A stretch of DNA of 64,000 nt, taken from positions 114,922,410-114,986,409 of the forward strand of contig CM063284.1 in the NCBI GenBank assembly GCA_032173965.1, given 5' to 3'. The translations under genes and the position numbers were made by a program. Source of the stretch: Sitta carolinensis (taxonomy: Eukaryota; Chordata; Aves; Passeriformes; Sittidae). Positions 39,370-51,829 of this stretch are shown here, in pieces. Positions within the stretch are counted from its first letter, which is position 1; each line of letters begins with the position of its first letter. The notes under the pieces were generated by a model, which did not search any database, was not told the DNA's origin, and saw nothing but the letters and a program-made list of their open reading frames with translations.

Positions 39370-40808
39370 GTTTGCCTTCATAAGATGTGATTTCTTCATG
39401 CCTCTAAATTTGTTATTTCATGACCAAAAGATTGTTTTCCAGGCTGTTTGCCTTTCTGCTTGATACCCTTTTTTGTAAGTACCCACATTTGTTTTTGTTT
39501 CATCTGTGATCAGGCACATCAAAGTAGTTTCCCTCTAATTGGCAGAGCTGCTATTTGAGTTTTGTGATCAGATATTTGGATGCACTTAAGGACAAACAAA
39601 ATAAATTGCTAGGGGAAGCAACAGGGAAAACAAAAGCTATTATGAAATAAAAACATAAGAAAGTAAGTGGCAGAAATGCCATGCAAGAATACAAGGATGA
39701 ATTGTTTGTACTCGAAAGTTAAAAGAATTCAAAGTGTATACCTTTACTAAAGTGGATTTCGAATGAAAATTTATCTGGCTTTACAGGCAGTGTGTCTTTT
39801 TAAATGGAAATCACTAGAGTGGGAAATATCCTGCATATTTACTTCTATCCATAAATGTCTTGAACAAAACCCCAGCAAGCCTGATTATTTAAGATGATCA
39901 GCACTTATATCAAAAGCAAAAGAAAGTTGTTCAGTGACAGACAAGAAAATAAAATCAAGACCCAAAGTATAAGACATATTTCCTCTAAAAATAAATTTAT
40001 ACTTAAATTTGCAAACTTGGAACAACATGTTCTGCACCTTCCAAGAGAAGGAGTGAGAAATACAGCCTGTGGTTGATAAAGGTCAAGTTCACATCACATT
40101 TGTATGGAAAACAATCATGAAATGAATTGTGCATAGAAAAAAAGAAATCCCTTGTTCAGGCTGTAATTCCAGTTCTTGTTGGCTATTACAATAATTCCAC
40201 TGATTATTTTTGAGCCCACAGGCCTCTGCATTCAACATGGGCTAAGAAAGACAGCAAACACCTTTCACCTTGTTAGCTGAACTTCCATTTGATTGAACTG
40301 ATGTTGTCTTCTGCTCGAAGCACAAAGCTCCATGAAATAAGGAGCTGTATCTGAGCACAGAAGCTGTACTGCCATGCAGATGGATTCAAGGATTGTCACT
40401 GTTTTACTCGTGTCCAAAAGGAGCAAAGTACTAACTTCAGACTTTTGAGTAGTTTTCAGCTTCAAACCAAACCATTGACAAGCAATGGGAATAACTAAGT
40501 CTAGAAAGTATGAGGATTTGGGAAACAGAAAAAAAATTCCCAACAACCTGCCCCGCAGCAAAACACTAAAACTAGGAGAGGTGACTTACAGAAGACTGGC
40601 TCAACACTTTCCAGGAAGGAGAATAGGCCTGACTCAAGCAGATTTTTTCCTAGCTGTGCTATGTCTCTCACATTTTCCTTCTGGACTAGATGAAGTATCA
40701 AGTCTCTAGGCGTCATGGGCTCCCCAGTGGTGACCCAAAATATCTGTGAGAGTCAATACTGAGAAGGAGATGTGGGTCCTGTATTAACAGGAATTCCCAT
40801 TAGTCACC
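39370..40808. other. Unique sequence
   Basis: No gene or repeat recognised. The minus-strand frame at 40265-40561 (98 codons) shows no recognisable domain. Confidence 0.5.
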
Positions 40809-41003
40809 AAGAAATATTTTCTCTATGAAGGTGGCCAAGCTCTGAGGGAGAGTGACGCAGACAGTTGGTGAAATCTCTGTCCTTGGAGAAGTTCAGAACT
40901 TGGTTACATGTGGCCCTAGTCAACCAACTTTGACAGGTCCTGCTTTGAGCAGGAGGATGGAGAAGGTGCCCTCAGGGGTCTCTTCCAACCTATACACATG
41001 GAT
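40809..41003 (+). mobile_element. CR1 LINE 3'-end fragment, diverged
   Basis: AAGAAATATTTTCTCTATGA, then GGTGGCCAAGCTCTGAG, GAAATCTCTGTCCTTGGAGA, GGTCCTGCTTTGAGCAGGAG and GGTCTCTTCCAACCTA follow the order of the terminal 190 bp of an avian CR1 in sense orientation. The copy is quite diverged. The terminal 8-mer repeat is lost or unrecognisable after the CCAACCTA block. Confidence 0.87.
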
Positions 41004-44000
41004 GAGTCTTCCTCTGTCTGTTTCTGTGCATGCATAAATGGCCACTACACTGTAACAAAAATACCAGCCCAGCTGCCAAGATATTCCCCTTGCTGTGAGA
41101 TTGTGTTAGTACCATGAGCATCCATAGCATTTTGAAAATTTTGATAGGGCACAGGGCACCACAGAATTACTCACACCATCTGTTTTTCTATTGTTAAAGA
41201 TTAAAAATAAAACTCTAAACATTTATTATGTTGGCAGACTGAAAACTGCAAACTGATATTTTGTATTCACTCACTTAAGTAATTATCAAGTGTCCAAAAA
41301 ATGAGTGGGAAAGAGAAAGAGGGAGAAAAAAAATCTATCTTGCATCACACTAAATGACAATTTAAAAGCAATTTCCACAGAACTTATCTCATTTTCAGTT
41401 ATCGTAATGAAAATCCTGTAGTTCTCTAACCAGCTTTGTCGCTTAAGAAACTAGGAATTGTTCTTCTCAGGATTCCTCTGTAAAGATATGGGAAATATAA
41501 TCAAGAGAAGTAAAGATCTACTGTGTTCCTCTACAGATGATGTCATTCAGAAGTGGGGAGCAGTTATGTCACTGCCATGCCAGCAAACTTCTCCACCCTC
41601 CCAGAAGACCTTGCTGCCTGTGCAGCTGAAGAGAAGGAGCAGGAAGGTCTAGAAGACCACCTGCATGTTTCAGTGCATATCCCACTTGTAGAACATGGTG
41701 CAGGAGGAGCCACCAGGGCAGGGCCAGCAGCGCTTTTGTGTCCACATGCCCAGGGCTTCAACTCTTGCCTGTTAGCACTCTGTGAAGTTTTGCCTGGAAA
41801 TTTGCTTATAATCCTGTATATTCTCAATAATATAGACGTCTTCCAGAGTTTCTGGCATAGCTAGAAAGTTCAGGCCTTCAGTGTTCAATGTTGCTAGATT
41901 GTCTATCCTACTTGATTTCTTTTCAGCTATAAAAACAATACTTGAGTTAATAATGTATCTGTCTCTAGTTGAAAAACAGTTTACCGAAAGTGAATATGAG
42001 GAATACTGCATTGCTCTTTGCCATCCTAAAAAGGACAGATGTTGATTCACAGGAATGAATGAAGAACATGAAGATGTCCTGTGATCAGGGAAGCTTGGAC
42101 TTTGCTGTGAAAATTATTTGCAGTATTTCTTACTAGAATAATTCTCCTTACATCTTCCTGGCTTTGCATGTTATGTTGTGATGTAAAATGGTTCAGTATG
42201 GGATGTCATTTTCTCTGATTTATGTTTTCTGCAGAAGTGCTTACTGCAGCAGAAGCGTGTGCATAGTGAGAAGTATGGCCCTGTTTCAGGCATTTCAATC
42301 TGAGGCCACAGAGAGTCTAAAATCAGGGTAATCGATTTCCTCATGCTAGACTTTCTCCTTTCAGTCTGGTATTAACAAGGCTGGCTTGGCATTAGTGAAT
42401 AAACTCTGGATTTTTAAAAAATTTATTCTTTGCCTGTCTCCAAAGAGCCACTTTTCAGTACAGTAGACAAAAGCCAAGTTTATGTAGACAAGCTATTATA
42501 CAAAAAAGGATGGAATGAAGGGAAAGAAATTGTCTTTGACAAATTAATTAATATGGGCTAACTAATTGTTAATAAAACGTGCTTTAATGAGAGCTTAGAC
42601 GTTCTCTGTCTGGGATTGTCACTTAAAGAAATGTAAATTCCATTTAAATAAACCTTGTATGAACAATTAGCAATTACATTTTCTGTTTCCCTGAGCAGAA
42701 TAATAGGTGCCTGCAATATTCATGTCATGAGTCCAAGCATGGGCCATGTTTGAGACACTCACATATACTAGTTCTCTTAGTACTACCCATTAAGATCTAT
42801 CTGCAACCCTTCAGTATATTTGGCACTTTGAATCTAAAAGCTGATATGACCATTATGCCTTTGAAAAGAGATGGGGACTAATAAGAAAGTGCTGCAAATT
42901 AATTCAAAGTCATGTTTAGGTTGTATACATGACTAAACACAGAGCACTCAAAGTAATATCACTGCTTATCATTTAACACGATGAAATTTCCCCTGACCTC
43001 TCTGAAACAGAGTAAGAGTTTAAGTTTGAAAAAAAATTAGATTTTATCCTTCCCTTCTCTTGACGTTTCTTACATAACATGGTATACACGGTCCCATTAA
43101 TAAATTGTGGTGCTTTTTTATCTCACCAAGAGCTTTGAGGTCATGATTTTTAAATGTGGTTTGGGAGCATGCAGGCGGAAATTTACATTAACTTGTTTCA
43201 CTTACCTGCATCAAGAACAATATGTTTAAGTCTCACAAAGGAAACTGAGAATGCTGAAATATGTTCATCTGATTTTTCTAAATAAATCCATCCCTTTGGT
43301 ACCCTCAAAAAGTATCAGTTTAAATATACTAGATGTGTAAAAGGGCTTGGGATTTATTCCATTAATATATTTTTATGTATTTTTATTGTGATTATGGCCA
43401 CTATTTCACAGAGGTTTGAAATGAACTCATTCATTGCCTGCAGTACATTTTAGACTCAGCAATTCCATGCAGATTTGGATTAATGACTAGGGAAATCCAA
43501 GGATGTGTATAGGACTACGAGGAGGTATCCATGCCAGCATGGCTCCACAAGGCCTTATTCTTTTTAAACAGAGCCTATGTGAAAGAAACAGAGACATGGG
43601 AGTTGTGATGGAGACAGAATCTCTGCAGAAAACCAGTGACCTCTGTCACCATGAGCCAAGTTGTATTTGCTGTAAGAAAAGGAATATTCCTACCTTTCAG
43701 AAGTCACTCAAAGTCCTTGTTATCCTAAGCTTAATACGGCTGGGGACTGCAGCTTTTATAGGCAGCTAGCCATCAAACTGTACAATATTGCTGAGAACTT
43801 CCAGCCTTGAACAACAAATACTCTGGCAATAGAAAATTCACAAAAACGTCCAGCTAGCTCACCCCTGTTGATCATTATTGTCTTTTCTCTTAAGGTGAAG
43901 TACATGAGCCATCAGATTTTGATATGAAAACCAAGGTGAAAACAACTTGTCAACTGAATCAGACTTACATATTTCCCTAAAGCATTCTTTCTCTATCCTT

Positions 44001-45786
44001 ATTTATTCCTGTATTCTTCCCCAGTGCTTTCCTACATTGTCAATGTCTTGCTTGAGCTGGTGGTGTTTCAGTAGCAAGATACCACAGTAATAAGTACAGA
44101 AACTCCAACAATGCACTTTGTGGTTTAAACATTGGAAGACTGCATTAATCCTTTTTTTGCCATCTCAATATCAGTTGTCACCTGTAGGCTCATTTCAGGA
44201 CACCTCTGCAGCTCATGTTCTCAAGTGTGGTTATGTTATTTCCACTAGACTTTACGCTTCCAATCTTTTTCTACTTATCAAGACGCCATTTTGCACCTAT
44301 TAAAATGCCTAACAAACTTGTAGGCATATTCCATCAGTTTTATTTGTCTGTAGTGAAATTAAAAAAATATCTATTTTCCGGATGTTTTTGTTATTTCATC
44401 TTCTCTTTCATTTTTTCATTATCAGACTAACATGCTCTTTATGTGATTCACATCAGTGTCAGATTGACAAGCCTGGTACAGATTGTTGTTCAGTTTACTT
44501 GTTTTAAATTTCAAAACAAGGTAATCTTACAAATTTCTAAAGAACATTTGAAGTCAACATAAATTTCTCAATTCTTAAGCATTGTTAAAACTCCTAAATG
44601 CAAATTCTTTGTGTCTGCTATTTAAAACTGTCTACCATTTCCTGTTTCAGCTTATTATAATATTTGATTAGTATTATTATCATCAGAGGTGAGGAATTAA
44701 TTGTCTATGTTGCATCAAATAACTACTAGAAATGTTATGCAAGTATTTCTGCTTGATCTGGATCACTATTGACAATTCCACCATATTCCTAATAACAGGA
44801 TAAAAGCATAGTAATAAACCTTCCCTCCATTGGTTCTTGTTCTATTAGAATAGAATATCTCTATTATATTATAGAAATCTCTGGTATGAGGTTTCTCTTT
44901 AAAAGGTTTTTCTGTAATTAATCAAGAGTTTCAAGGTAAATGAGGGAGCTCTTTAAAAGTTTGAGCACACAATCCCAGTGTAGCAGCCCATAATACTTTT
45001 ATGCTGCCATCAGGCTTCAGAAACCATGCTTGCCTACACTTTTCACACCCAGAAAAACACTGAGGTCCGGTGTTGCCTAATCGTCCTTCCATCGACTTTC
45101 GCTCCAAGTAGAAATTAGTTACTGTTGCTGATCTCATCAGAAGTAACTGTTTGTGAACCCCCTCACTCGCAATTAGGTCTCTTCCTCCACATTAAACCTT
45201 GACAGACATTTCAGCTGGAGCAAGACTGCTCTGTTGAAAGCCTGGGCTGAAGGTCATACAGCTATAGAAGAGCATGTGGCAAAATAGAGGAATAAATGTG
45301 TACACAAGGAAAAATATGAATAATTCCGGCAGTACCTGGAGGGAAGAATCTGGAAAATTGCATGATTCCTCTTTGAGAAGGGGGCAGAAAGAAAAATCAC
45401 AGCAAAGAAGGTATCCCTGCAGTAAGAGAAATAATAATGCAGAAAAATAAAGCTAAAAGAAATAACAGGTGATGACAAAAGGAAGAAAACCTAGTACTTC
45501 ATAAAACAACTTCCAGCAAATTTAATATGAACATTGATTATTTTGAATTTCATTTACAGTTGCTCAAGAAAGTAGGACTTTAAGGGTAATCAATGTATAC
45601 ATCCCAAGTGACATCACAGATCAATTGAAAGTACTAAAGAACGTATGATTAATCTTGGCTTTCTACTTCCTGGCTTCAAATCTCACAAAAGTAGTGAAAC
45701 TTTGAAGTCCAAATTACAGAGTATGGCAGGCTTCTTGAATTTTTGATCTGTGAAATGTTACTTAAAAACCACCAAACCAAAAGTCT
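41004..45786. other. Unique A+T-rich sequence with one CNE-like patch
   Basis: No gene or known repeat recognised. A G+C-richer patch near 41560-41760 carries overlapping frames of 103 (+) and 87 (-) codons without a domain. The segment at about 42540-42730 is dense in TTAAT/CAATTA words and resembles a conserved non-coding element. Confidence 0.48.
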
Positions 45787-45846
45787 CCCCCCCAAAAAAA
45801 AACACAAAAAAACCAAACAAAAAACAAACAAAAAAAACCAAAAAAA
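45787..45846. repeat. A-rich (CAAAA)n-like low-complexity tract
   Basis: About 50-60 bases of A interrupted mainly by single C or CC (AACAAAA, ACCAAAC), preceded by a run of seven C. It is a degenerate A-rich simple repeat. The lysine-rich open frame across it is a translation of the repeat. Confidence 0.92.
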
Positions 45847-47328
45847 CTGAGAGAAATCCCCAAACTTTAGAAAAAGTTTTTTTCTATGAAGATTTTGGCA
45901 AGATTTTTGTCAGAGTCTGCATTTCTATTGCATCTTAACAGTGAGTTACGTTAACATCACTAGGATCAGCAGAGGCAATAGTGAGCATCAGTTAGCTACA
46001 GCCAAACTGCTTCACGTAGTCTCATTTCAATTCATGAAAATTGGTAAATTATGTGCGTCAAATTAGCATCATTTAAAACTTCTTTAGATACTTCTAAATC
46101 AGTCAGGCCTCATGCAAGATGGCTGCATCCATGGAAGGGATGTGCTGCAGACAATCCCGTTACTTGGGTTGTGAGGTTAGATGACATCATCCCCCATCAT
46201 GGATGGACGTCATTCCATCATTCTCTGAATGGAGATCTTGTGATTGCTCAAGATGGAAATCTTGTGTTTGACAATAAAATATAGCCCAGCCTGTGTGCCC
46301 AGGATCTCTCATCACACCAAGATTCCTCCTTGCCTCCTCCTGCCTCCCAAGCTCTGCACAAGTAAGAAGACAATGTCTCTCAACTACCATGCATTTCTAG
46401 GCCATAGAAATCAAACTGGAAAAAACCCCCAGACATCTGTGATGGAGGTAGGAATATTGCAAAAAACTTGTTCCAATGCAACTTGATTTACATTTCAGCC
46501 TCAGCTCCAAAGATTATCCCTGCATGAGGCAAAGATGAACTGGAAGAGCCATAAGCAAGACCACTGGTCTCAGCTGTCTGGACCATATTTTTATCCTCTT
46601 CTGTTTTGAGGTGCTAATGGACAACAGCATTGTATATAAATCAAGTGGTGCCTGTTATTTAGGTGGTGGGTACCACGGCATAGCTAGACCAACCAGTGGT
46701 GGACTGTGTGCTGCACATGCAGGAGCTTTGGGTTAGGTGCCATGAAGAACGGTGTCTCAGTCTGGGTTGTGATTGGAAACTATGGGGACATGAGATGGAA
46801 TTATAAGGCAAGGGAGAATGGACCCTTCCAGATTGGGAGTTATTTTCCAGGAATAGCATTCAGGAGTCTATTGAGAGGGAATGATTGTGCCTGACTGAAG
46901 AGAAACACATAGGGCACCTTGTAGTGTTGTCATTACCATATTGCATGGCAATTTCATCTGCAGAAGCCTGCCCAAGTTACACTCCCCTTTGCAGGATCCA
47001 AGTGATATCCAACTTTCTGCATCTGTATTGCTACAGCTTTATCAGAAAGTCATTTCACATGAAAAATATACAATTTTTTCATTATTCAGTCTTCTTCTGT
47101 CAGGGTGAGGAAGAAATTAAACATTCATAATTTATTCTGTATAACATAATTGTGACTACAGGTTTATTAATCTCTATGCAGCTGTAATAGGAAGTGATAC
47201 AGCCTCTACCATCTTTCTGCAGTTTTATAGCCCTTAAAATGCCTCGCTATAATAACGCAGAAAAGTACCAAGATTTCCTCTATTGTTATGTTCCTCTACT
47301 TATATTTCCTTAGTCACATACACAAAGG
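45847..47328. other. Unique sequence, not identified
   Basis: About 1.5 kb with no gene recognised. The part 46130-46900 is somewhat less A+T-rich and contains several overlapping short frames (62-81 codons) without domains. It could hide an old repeat I do not recognise. Confidence 0.4.
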
Positions 47329-48179
47329 ATCATATAATCACAGAATGCTTTGGGTTCGAAGAAGACCTTTAAAATCATCTTCCAACTCCCCTGCCATGGA
47401 CAAGGACAGCTTCAACTAAACCAGATTGCACAGAGCCCATCCAACCTGACCTTTAACACCTCCAAGGGATAGGGCATCCCCAAATTGCCTGTTCAACCTG
47501 TTCCACTGCCTCGCCACACTCCCAGTAAAGAGTTTTTTCCTAATATCTAACTTAAACCTACTTTCTTTCAGTTTGTGCCCATTCCCCTTTGTCTTGTCAT
47601 TACATGTCCTTGTAAATAGTCTGGTTCTGTCTTTCCTGTAAGGTCCCTTCAGGTACTGGAAGGACACAATTCCGTCACCCCAAAGCCTTCTCTTTTCCAG
47701 GCTGAAAAATCTCAATTCTCTCAGCCTTTCCTCATCAGAGAAGCCTGTTCAACTTGGTGGCCTCCTCCAGACTCACATCCAAGATCAATGTCCTTCTTTA
47801 GGGGGACTCCAGAGCTGGATGCAGCGCTGCAGGTGGCTCTCACCAGAGCGGAGTAGAGGGGCAGAAACCCCTCCCTCATCCCACTGCCCACGGTGCTTTG
47901 GATGCAGCCCAGGATGCTTTGGCTTTCTGGGTCCACATTGCTGGGTCATGTCCAGCCTCTCACCCACCAACACCCCAAGTCCTCCTCACAGAGCTGCTCT
48001 AGATCTGTTCATCCCCAAGCCCATGTGGAGACAGGAGGTTGCTCTGACCCAGGTGCAGCACCAGCACTTGTTAAAAATCTCATGAGACTCCCATGCCCCC
48101 ACTTCTCGAGCCCTTCTGGATGGCATTCCATCCTTCATGTGTGGCAACTGCACCACTCAGCTCGGTGCCATAAAGAAAC
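47329..48179 (-). mobile_element. CR1 LINE, 5'-truncated, longest copy, fused to tRNA-Leu
   Basis: On the minus strand the element runs from an internal CR1 point at 48179 to its 3' end at about 47329, where two degenerate terminal 8-mers are visible (complements of ATCACAGA and ATCATATA). Recognisable blocks, read on the plus strand, include CTCTGTGAGGAGGACTTGG (complement near 47980), CCACCTGCAGCGCTGCATCC (complement near 47820) and the conserved ending near 47340-47480. The minus-strand frame at 47416-47715 reads ...DIRKKLFT...RQWNRL, the C-terminal region of CR1 ORF2. Other frames are broken, so it cannot move by itself. At its 5' side the CR1 homology (plus-strand CAGCTCGGTGCCAT...AAACT) extends to 48180, immediately against the 3' end of the tRNA-Leu copy, in the same orientation. 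The element can be read as a chimeric retroposon or as a chance insertion next to a tRNA gene. Confidence 0.93.
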
Positions 48180-48262
48180 TGTCAGAAGTGGGATTTAAAC
48201 CCACGCCTCCAGGGGAGACTGCAACCTGAACGCAGCGCCTTAGACCGCTCGGCCATCCTGAC
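48180..48262 (-). tRNA. tRNA-Leu(CAG)-like gene, probably a decayed or retroposed copy
   Basis: The minus strand gives an 83-nt class II tRNA with anticodon CAG (48226-48228), a seven-pair acceptor stem with one G-T pair (GTCAGGA against TTCTGAC), discriminator A at 48180, a long variable arm and an intact A box (TGGCCGAGCGG, complement of 48245-48255). There is no intron and no encoded CCA. Compared with the usual vertebrate tRNA-Leu(CAG), as I remember it, three bases differ. One turns an anticodon-stem pair into a G-T wobble. Two alter the T loop from TTCGAAT to TTTAAAT, removing C56 and G57. C56 normally makes the G19-C56 tertiary pair and is the core of the B box (48191-48201). No TTTT terminator follows, because the CR1 starts at once. 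The identity is secure, but function as a tRNA is doubtful and a pseudogene or retrocopy is more likely. Confidence 0.88.
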
Positions 48263-51200
48263 CTGCCTGGATAAATAGAAAATTCTGTTGGAAGCCTCTA
48301 TACATCATTTGCAATGACATATGAAAGCAAGTTTAGATTATAGGCCTCTGATGTGCCAAAAATATTTCTGCAAACAGTAAGAGGAGGCTGTAAATAGAGC
48401 TTCGGTTTTCTTTATTTTTGTTTGTGTGTGTTTTTTGTTTTTTTTAAAATACAACTTCTTGTCCTAGTATTACCTGAAATTCCTTATGAGAACAATTGAA
48501 TCTCTCCTATTATTAAGATTAGACTTGTGGACATTTTTAATCAACATTTGTAAGAACTAGCATTAATGAGGGAAAAAAAAATCCCCAGGAGTGCATGCCA
48601 ACATAGCAGCTTTTAAGATAATGGCATACACTTTTTTCTTTATAATAGTATTGCTTGCTAGGTACATAAAAACACCAAAATATTTTACCAACTGACTTGT
48701 TCTGATGGCATGAACAGATGAAAAGTTGAATAAAAAGCTAAGTAGACATGATGTACTTTTTCTCCAGCTTCTCCAGGTTAAATTCTTCATTAATTTGTTG
48801 TCGGGGTGAGATTCTTGCCATTAGTATGCAAAATAATGAAAAATTTGCATTAGTGTGTACTTGTACTAAGTCTGACCTTCAGTATTTGCATTGAAATAAG
48901 GAAGTGAAGTCACTGATCAGATTTATGAAGAACTAAGAAGGTATGTTTGCCCCCCTGCTGCTGATACAACTGTAGTTACTAATTTCAAACAGTCCGACTG
49001 TGTGTTAAGAGAGTTGGACTGTCAGATGCTGCAAAAGCTGCAGTTTTTCTAATTTTCAACATCCTACTATAACATTTCTGGCACCACTTTATTCCAATGT
49101 TGACATAGCTTCCTTGCAGAATTTAGCTTATGCAAAGCAAAAGAACTAAAATCCTCCTGAGAGTCCAAGAGAGTGGTTTTTTCCTCTCTTTTGCTGATTG
49201 GTGCTCAGACAAGATGTAAAATGGGAACCAGAAGAGATTCTGCCCCAGTCTTGTGTGGGGATCTGGAAAATGATGTTACTTTCCCAGGTCATGTAGCTGG
49301 CACTGAACACAGCCATGGTACTGGAGCCTGTCATGGACTAAACACAGAGGTGGGAAGGTGAGCAATAAATTATTCCCTGGCACGTTTTTGGGGAAAAAAA
49401 TATGTCTGGAGAGACGGGATGTGCTCTGGTGCCTGGAAGAAACCCCAACAGAAAGTTTGGCTATAAATACACTGGTAGGGACCTGGAGTGTTGGTGCAAG
49501 AACTGGTGTGCACAACTGCAGGCTTCACTTCCAGGACTGTCTCCTAGTTTTAAGAAAAAACCACAAAACTGTGTGTTCTGTTTAAAAGACTGAAAAATAG
49601 TTGTCTTATAAAATTCATCAGTATTTCAATCAACTTCTTTTTATTATATATTTACTCATTTGAAGTGTGGCTTTTCCCTGCCAGAGGCAATCAATTTGTG
49701 TCTAAGAGGAAGCTATTGCAGAGATTAAATGTTACATCCCAACTTCAAATATTATTCCTAAGGAAAGACATAGGCAGATGCTTTCCTTTGGGTGTAAAGT
49801 GCTACCAGTGAATTGAAAATTTATGGTTTGTCAAGTCTTATAAACAAGACGAAGTAGGTACTTTTAATATACGGATTATTTATTAAATCATCATAGTGTG
49901 AATCTTTACAAGGAGTCAAATGCTATTCTGAGCAGAGATATTTTCCTGGAGTCTACAAAATAAGTTTTAACTTCAAATGCATATTTAAGTGGAAAATGGT
50001 AGATGTGAGAGGTTTTTTTCAACCTAGGGCCTTGTGCTGCAGTCTTCATAGTTTTCCAGCTTTAGCTGAAAATCAATGGGAGATTGCTCAGCCTAGCTTG
50101 ATTCTGCAGTTCTTGGGATAGATTTGGAAACTGATAGACATAATTCTTGACTTGTCTCAGGGAATCACAATAAACCATCAAAATTGATCCTTTGGTGGGT
50201 CTAAAGCCTGACTATGTAAATACTTGAAGTACATCTTAATATTAATTATTAATGTTTTCTTTGCTGTAGGACATTGCCTTGTTTAGCCAGTTCTTTTTAT
50301 TCCATCAGAATTTTTACTTGTTCATTTTAAAGGAAAACCTACTACAGCTAAGCTAAGGAGGAAACTGTCTACAAAAGTAGCAGAGGAATAGCTATAGTGG
50401 AACAATGGGATTTAACATGTGAAGAATTTCAAAGAATAAAATATCAACTCACAAATGCATTAGAAAAAAGCAGTCCATGCACATGTACAGATATGAATGT
50501 ATAATGAGTGCTAGAGGGTGTTGCTAAAATACAGGCAAAGGTCAGAAAAAAATATAAACAAAGAAGAACCTATGCATAAAGTTTAAGAAATTAATGTAAT
50601 TTACATGTCAATGTCTCCCATGCTGATCACAAAGCTTTATTATGAATTTGTATGTGACAACTTGTGTGTGGGCTTTCACACAATTGAGTTCCTTTCCTGG
50701 TTATCACCAGGATATTGAGCAGATCCAGGCTTTGTCAGGAAGCTGGTGTTCCATGTCTCAACAGTGTATGAAATTTTGCCTCAGCCTCAACTATTCAGGC
50801 ACAGAGATTATGTTTATTTTATGCTGAAAAAAGCCTTTTTGTGTGAGTCTCACATTGAGTAGACAAAAAGGAAAAGAGAATTTCTCATCAAGCTCCCAAA
50901 TCTATGTAAGGCATATTAAAAGTAAAGAAAGAACCTACAGCCAGAACTTAATAAGAGAAAATGCAAATCTTGAACTGGAAAAACATTTCCTAACTTTTCC
51001 ATCAACTATTAATTCTAAACCTTTTGTTTTCATCCCTCTTCTATCAGGTAAAAAATCAGATTAGGAAACCAAATTAAAAAGTAATAAAATAGACAACAAC
51101 ACAACTGTAGCACTGCTTTCCAGAAATCAGAATAAAATTTAATCAGCATCAATTTCCATGCCTATTTCTCTGACCTGTTTAACATATTGATATGTCAGTG

Positions 51201-51829
51201 ATAACTAGAATGTGTAGGCTACTCTAGAAAGATAATAAAGAAATATTTTATGCATTCACATCACTTGGAGAATTGTTTACCTACACTGAATAAAAGCATC
51301 TTGATTCAATATTAATCTGATTGTCATTTTCTCCCTCATAGGGAACCCATTACATATTTCATGAGTTTAACTCAGGTTGCCAAGGTGACATCTACTTTTT
51401 CACCCCAGCAACCACTTGATTACCTTTCTGTCTGATAACACAAACCTGATTCCTCCAGTTCTGTTCCTTTTGGCTACTACCCTTTTCCCCTTTGGTATAA
51501 CTGACTGCTACGTTTCCATGGAGTCAGGAAGGCAGAAAGCATTTTCTAAGAAGGGTATGAAATTCCACTGAAGTCTGTCTCAATCCCTTACTTTTGTTTT
51601 CCTATCCATGAATGGGCTTTAACTGGGCAACCTCCGAGGAAGGGAGATCAGTGCCAGCTCCTCTCCCTGGCAAAGTTTCTCTTTTATTCTTCTAGACATT
51701 AACTATCAGCTGCAGAGCATTAGTGCTTGGTGTTCCTCCTATAGTCATGAGGTGGGTTTTTTTCAATTAATATGACTATTCACCTCAACAACTTCTCACA
51801 TTCCATTAGCTAATATAAAAATGTGTCTT
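48263..51829. other. Unique A+T-rich sequence
   Basis: No gene or repeat recognised. It contains a T-rich tract near 48410-48447, the target-site copy GTCTT at 51825-51829 belonging to the next LTR, and an RFX X-box-like word GTTGCCAAGGTGAC at 51376-51389. Open frames are 79 codons or shorter. Confidence 0.5.

Noticed and set aside
39251..39463. 70-codon hydrophobic frame (FILFY repeats) as a membrane peptide
   Set aside because: It is the translated (TTTTA)n microsatellite.
47416..47715. 99-codon minus-strand frame as a host gene
   Set aside because: The residues DIRKKLFT and RQWNRL identify it as the C-terminus of CR1 ORF2, so it is part of the transposon.
48180..48262. Reading the plus-strand TGTCAGAAGTGGGA as an ERV primer-binding site
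   Set aside because: A primer-binding site would cover only about 18 bases complementary to the tRNA 3' end, including TGG. Here there is no TGG and the homology runs through the whole tRNA to its 5' base.
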